Origin: Myxococcales bacterium
Lineage (GTDB): Bacteria > Myxococcota > Polyangia > Fen-1088
Length of the DNA: 18,243 bases
Reading direction: 5' to 3'
Assembly (NCBI GenBank): GCA_003155465.1
Contig: PMCR01000500.1
Span: forward strand, 1 to 18,243
A program made the position numbers and the translations under genes. This document shows, in pieces, positions 14,904-18,243 of this stretch (the stretch's first letter is position 1; the number at the start of each line of letters is the position of its first letter). The notes under the pieces were generated by a model. That model saw nothing but the letters and a program-made list of their open reading frames with translations. It was not told the DNA's origin and did not search any database.

Positions 14904-17900
14904 ATGACAGCGGATTTGCAGCGGGTTTGGTTGAGATCGTCCGCGCGCGCGATCGTTTTGCGGAGGGTCGTTGGGTTGGGCGCGGTCTTGGGCCTCGCTG
15001 CCTGCAAGACAGCCACGTACGCGCAGGTCGACGTCGATGGAGGGGGCACGCGGGAGGCAGGGAGAAATGACGTCAGCACCTCGGACGTTCCAGGCACCAC
15101 GCACACTGCCCAGCCGCCCAATACCTGCTCGTCCAACACGCCCAGCAAGTCCAAGGGCAAGGCCGAATCCTGCAACTGTGATCGGGAATGCCAGACTGGA
15201 TTCTGCGTCGACGGGATCTGTTGCACCTCGGCCTGTGGAGAAACCTGCAAGGCATGCAATCTGCCCAGCTCCCTGGGTGACTGTGCTTTCGTTCCATCCG
15301 GCGGCAAACCCAACGTTCCCTCGGTCTGTGCCGCCAGTACGCCCGCGACCTGCGGGCTGGATGGATCGTGCGACGGCAAGGGCGGCTGTCGCCGTTACAC
15401 GAGGGGCACGGAATGTAAGGCGGGTACTTGTGATGGGGATGGCGTTACCGGCATCCTCACCTGTGATGGCAAGGGCGGATGCACTGAGGCGATCTCGCAG
15501 ACCTGTCCGCCCTACAGTTGCGACGCTACCACCAGCCGCTGCGCCAGCAACTGCGCGACCGGTGCCCAGTGCGCGGCTGGGCAGCAGTGCGTGGCCGGCA
15601 GGTGCGGCAAGAGTGCCAACGGGATGGTCTGCGGGAGGGACGATGATTGTGCCTCGGCCTTCTGCGTGGACGGCGTGTGCTGCAATGTCGCCTGCAGCGG
15701 CGCCTGTGTCTCGTGCGATCAGACCGGGTCGGTGGGCCATTGCAGATTCATTCCTGCGGGCCTGCCCGACCCCGCGTGCGAGGCCAGCGATCACATCACC
15801 TGCGGCAACACTGGTCTGTGCGACGGTCTTGGCGCGTGCACGCTCTACCCGCAGAACACGGTGTGCGGCCCGTCCGCTTGTTCGGGCCCGGTTGAGAACA
15901 CGCCCAGGACGTGCGACGGCCAGGGCACTTGTCGCGAATCCCAACTGGTGGATTGCTCGCCCTTCCTCTGCACCCACGGCGCCTGCGTTCAGACCTGCGC
16001 GAGCGACGCGGACTGCGAGGCCGGACACCAATGCGTGCGGCAGAACGGGGTGAGCGACGGGGCCTGCGGCAAGCGGAAGAATGGGCAACCCTGCCCGGAC
16101 GGCAGCGAATGCGAGTCAGGCCAGTGTGTGGACGGCGTCTGTTGTGAAAGCAGCTGTAGCGGCCCCTGCCGGAGCTGCAATCTGCCCGGCTCGCCCGGAG
16201 AATGCTTGGACGTGGCCAGCGGTGCCCCCGATCCGCGCAATACGTGCACGGATCTGGGCGCAGCCTTCTGCTCGACCAATGGCGTGTGCGACGGCAAGGG
16301 TTCATGCCAGAATTATCCGGCCGGCACCGAGTGCGGGCCGCAAAGCTGCGTTGCGGGAGCGCAGACCCCACCGTCGACCTGCAATGTTTCAGGGCAGTGC
16401 GTGGCCACGCGCTCGCGTTCATGCGATCCGTACGTGTGCAACGGGAACACCTGCTACGACAGCTGCACTGCAGACAAGCATTGCGTGAGTGGCAGCACCT
16501 GCGTGAATTCGTCCTGCGGCCCAAAGCCCTTGGGGGCGAACTGCAGCTTGGGGAAAGACTGTCAGTCGGGTTTCTGTGCCCAGGGTGTTTGCTGTCACGA
16601 CGCGTGCAGCGGGGCATGCAAGGCGTGCAACCTGTCCGGTTCGCTGGGCCTGTGCAACTCTGTCGCCGACGGTACTCCAGATCCGCAGGGCCAATGCGTG
16701 GCAACCCTGCAAGCGACCTGCGGGGCCACGGGATCCTGCAGGGGCGGGGCATGCGCCTATTTCGCAAGCGGGCTCAATTGCAAACCTGCGCTTTGCACGT
16801 CCTCATCATGGCAGACCCCGGTGTCGACTTGCGACGGAGCAGGAATCTGCACCACACCCAGCAACGTGTCCTGCGGAACCTTCCTCTGCGACGCGGCGGC
16901 CTGCAAGGCCACCTGCGGCTCGGACGCGGATTGCGTGCCGCCCAACACCTGCGTGGGCAACTCCTGCGGGTTGAAGCCGGTCGGCACGGCCTGCACGGCT
17001 GGCAGCCAGTGCGTGAGCGGCTATTGCACCGAGGGTGTGTGCTGCGACAGTGCATGCACCGACGACGCTGCCGCTGGCCTGTGCAAGAGCTGCAAGCTAG
17101 CGGGCAAGGTCGGGTCCTGCTTGCCGGTCGCCTCCGGCGGCTCCGACCCCAAGGGGCGCTGCGTGGCCAGCGACGCATCCGCGGGCGACTGCGCAAGGGA
17201 CGGCCGGTGCAACGGCGCGGGAGCCTGCCGGCCGTGGTCGACCAACGTCGGCTGCCGCGGGGCCAGTTGTTCGGCGGGAGCCCTGACTCCAGCCACCAGG
17301 TGCGATGGCAAGGGACATTGTCCCTCGGCTGCCGAGCCGCAAGGCTGCTTCCCCTACCAATGCAGCGACCCTCCTACGTCGTGTCGCACGAGCTGCACCA
17401 CAGTCGCCGACTGCAGTGCGGCCGAGGCGTGTCTCAACGGTCGCTGCGGAAGCAAACTGGCCAACGGCCAACCATGCAACGGCCCGTCGGACTGCAGCAG
17501 CAACCAATGCACGGCGGAAGGTGTGTGTTGCAACGACGCCTGCCCCGGCGCATGTCAGAGCTGCATCCTCACAGGTTCCGTGGGAACCTGTTCCAGTATC
17601 CCCGTCGGGGCGGACCCGCGGCCAAACACCACTGCCTGTGCAAGGGCGGCGGATTCCTGTGGCAATACGGGGAAGTGTGATGGAACTGGCAATTGTGAAC
17701 TGGCAACAACCTGCAACGACGGGAATGCGTGTACGCAAACCGACACGTGCGAATCTGGGGCTTGCGTTGGCAGTAACCCGAAATCTTGCCCGGCGAGCGA
17801 CCAGTGCCACGCCGCCGGGACGTGCAGCCCGGCGAGGGGCACGTGCAGCAATCCAACGAGAGCGGACGGGACGGGGTGCAACGACGGTAATGCTTGCACC

Positions 17901-18243
17901 GTATCGGACACGTGCACGGGCGGGGTGTGCGGGGGCACGGCGGTGACTTGCCCGGCGAGCGACCAGTGCCACACCGCCGGGACGTGCAACCCGGCGACGG
18001 GCACGTGCAGCAATCCAACGAAAGTGGACGGGACGGGGTGCAACGACGGTAGTGCTTGCACTGTATCGGACACGTGCACGGGCGGGGTGTGCGGGGGCAC
18101 GGCGGTGACTTGCCCGGCGAGCGACCAGTGCCACACCGCCGGGACGTGCAACCCGGCGACGGGCACGTGCAGCAATCCAACGAAAGTGGACGGGACGGGG
18201 TGCAACGACGGTAGTGTTTGCACCGTATCGGACACGTGCACGG
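14904..18243 (+). CDS. Large Cys-rich repeat lipoprotein, 3' end beyond the window
   Basis: I read this frame codon by codon from ATG 14904 to the last base without a stop: 1113 residues, still open. The N-terminus is a lipoprotein signal with lipobox LAAC (C34) after a long basic n-region. Residues about 90-960 contain six similar units of about 150 residues, beginning near C90, C243, C397, C547, C697 and C858. Each opens with the pattern C-x(5)-C-x-S-G-x-C-x-x-G-V-C-C followed by ACSGACKACNL-like text. From residue 961 the protein changes to 54-residue units reading SCPASDQCHAAGTC through CNDGNACTVSDTC, a repeat family known from Myxococcota surface proteins. The whole chain should be a disulfide-rich rod outside the cytoplasm, plausibly in adhesion or surface interaction; this role is inferred. 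Long open frames on both strands across it are shadows. Confidence 0.88.
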   Translation, partial: MTADLQRVWLRSSARAIVLRRVVGLGAVLGLAACKTATYAQVDVDGGGTREAGRNDVSTSDVPGTTHTAQPPNTCSSNTPSKSKGKAESCNCDRECQTGFCVDGICCTSACGETCKACNLPSSLGDCAFVPSGGKPNVPSVCAASTPATCGLDGSCDGKGGCRRYTRGTECKAGTCDGDGVTGILTCDGKGGCTEAISQTCPPYSCDATTSRCASNCATGAQCAAGQQCVAGRCGKSANGMVCGRDDDCASAFCVDGVCCNVACSGACVSCDQTGSVGHCRFIPAGLPDPACEASDHITCGNTGLCDGLGACTLYPQNTVCGPSACSGPVENTPRTCDGQGTCRESQLVDCSPFLCTHGACVQTCASDADCEAGHQCVRQNGVSDGACGKRKNGQPCPDGSECESGQCVDGVCCESSCSGPCRSCNLPGSPGECLDVASGAPDPRNTCTDLGAAFCSTNGVCDGKGSCQNYPAGTECGPQSCVAGAQTPPSTCNVSGQCVATRSRSCDPYVCNGNTCYDSCTADKHCVSGSTCVNSSCGPKPLGANCSLGKDCQSGFCAQGVCCHDACSGACKACNLSGSLGLCNSVADGTPDPQGQCVATLQATCGATGSCRGGACAYFASGLNCKPALCTSSSWQTPVSTCDGAGICTTPSNVSCGTFLCDAAACKATCGSDADCVPPNTCVGNSCGLKPVGTACTAGSQCVSGYCTEGVCCDSACTDDAAAGLCKSCKLAGKVGSCLPVASGGSDPKGRCVASDASAGDCARDGRCNGAGACRPWSTNVGCRGASCSAGALTPATRCDGKGHCPSAAEPQGCFPYQCSDPPTSCRTSCTTVADCSAAEACLNGRCGSKLANGQPCNGPSDCSSNQCTAEGVCCNDACPGACQSCILTGSVGTCSSIPVGADPRPNTTACARAADSCGNTGKCDGTGNCELATTCNDGNACTQTDTCESGACVGSNPKSCPASDQCHAAGTCSPARGTCSNPTRADGTGCNDGNACTVSDTCTGGVCGGTAVTCPASDQCHTAGTCNPATGTCSNPTKVDGTGCNDGSACTVSDTCTGGVCGGTAVTCPASDQCHTAGTCNPATGTCSNPTKVDGTGCNDGSVCTVSDTCT
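17784..18243 (+). repeat. 162-bp in-frame tandem repeat, three copies, the last cut by the window end
   Basis: The copies are 17784-17945, 17946-18107 and 18108 onward (136 bp seen). Copies 2 and 3 differ at only two positions over the 136 bp compared (GCTTGCACT versus GTTTGCACC near 18053 and 18215). Copy 1 differs from copy 2 at about eight positions. The period is exactly 54 codons, so copy number can change without breaking the frame. The near-identity points to recent duplication or gene conversion. Confidence 0.92.

Noticed and set aside
14763..16088. 441-codon minus-strand open frame
   Set aside because: It is a shadow of the two Cys-rich genes, with biased Ala/Gly/Arg/Val composition and no start signal.
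16202..17680. 492-codon plus-strand open frame
   Set aside because: It is an alternative frame of the Cys-rich gene, has an arginine- and glutamine-rich composition, no ribosome binding site and no recognisable domain. The same applies to the 360-codon Arg-rich frame at 14971-16053.
17097..18134. Minus-strand open frames with obvious internal repeats near the window end
   Set aside because: The repetition is the mirror of the 162-bp coding repeat on the plus strand. The plus frame has a lipoprotein signal, a ribosome binding site and a known Cys-rich repeat pattern; the minus frames have none of these.
17784..18243. CRISPR array
   Set aside because: The regular repeats are contiguous, with no unique spacers, are 162 bp long and are translated in frame.

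Overview
This is a high-GC bacterial window, most likely from a member of the Myxococcota (Polyangia-like, formerly Deltaproteobacteria). The taxonomic call is inference. It rests on lipoproteins with Pro/Ala/Asp-rich 'PDA' linkers, on very Cys-rich lipoproteins whose 54-residue repeat is a family I know chiefly from that phylum, and on strong G/C use at third codon positions. The window is almost fully coding. The only non-coding stretches are short: about 170 bp at the left edge, about 150 bp after the acetyltransferase, about 90 bp at a convergent junction and about 220 bp in a divergent promoter region. I see no RNA genes, insertion sequences, prophage or CRISPR array.

Layout. (1) 173-3506: two tandem, clearly paralogous parallel beta-helix exported proteins, the first a lipoprotein with a long Pro/Ala-rich linker. 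(2) 3572-4888 (-): a GT4-type glycosyltransferase, with a hexapeptide-repeat acetyltransferase diverging from it at 4947-5543 (+). (3) 5694-9769 (+): a tightly packed five-gene run with overlaps or gaps of at most 6 nt. It holds an RsbW/SpoIIAB-like serine kinase, an RsbV/SpoIIAA-like STAS antagonist, two Wzz/Wzc-type membrane copolymerases and a stand-alone CpsD/Wzc-like ATPase with no tyrosine tail. (4) 9860-12066 (-): a Sfp/EntD-type phosphopantetheinyl transferase overlapping a Wzx-like flippase. (5) 12289-13974 (+): an FHA-GAF-SpoIIE/PP2C phosphatase, the expected third member of a partner switch. (6) 14010 to the end (+): a small Cys-rich putative lipoprotein, then a very large Cys-rich lipoprotein that continues past the window. 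The large one has six units of about 150 residues followed by near-identical 54-residue units.

How it may work together. The glycosyltransferase, acetyltransferase, flippase, two copolymerases and the ATPase form part of a Wzx/Wzy-type exopolysaccharide assembly locus. The initiating sugar-phosphate transferase, Wzy polymerase and outer-membrane export protein are not in this window. The kinase and antagonist genes are packed into the copolymerase operon, and the phosphatase is encoded nearby. This suggests that polysaccharide assembly is controlled by a partner-switching phosphorylation circuit with no sigma factor in sight. The beta-helix proteins could bind or cleave the polysaccharide outside the cytoplasm. 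The Cys-rich lipoproteins are probably cell-surface proteins and may be unrelated to the sugar pathway.
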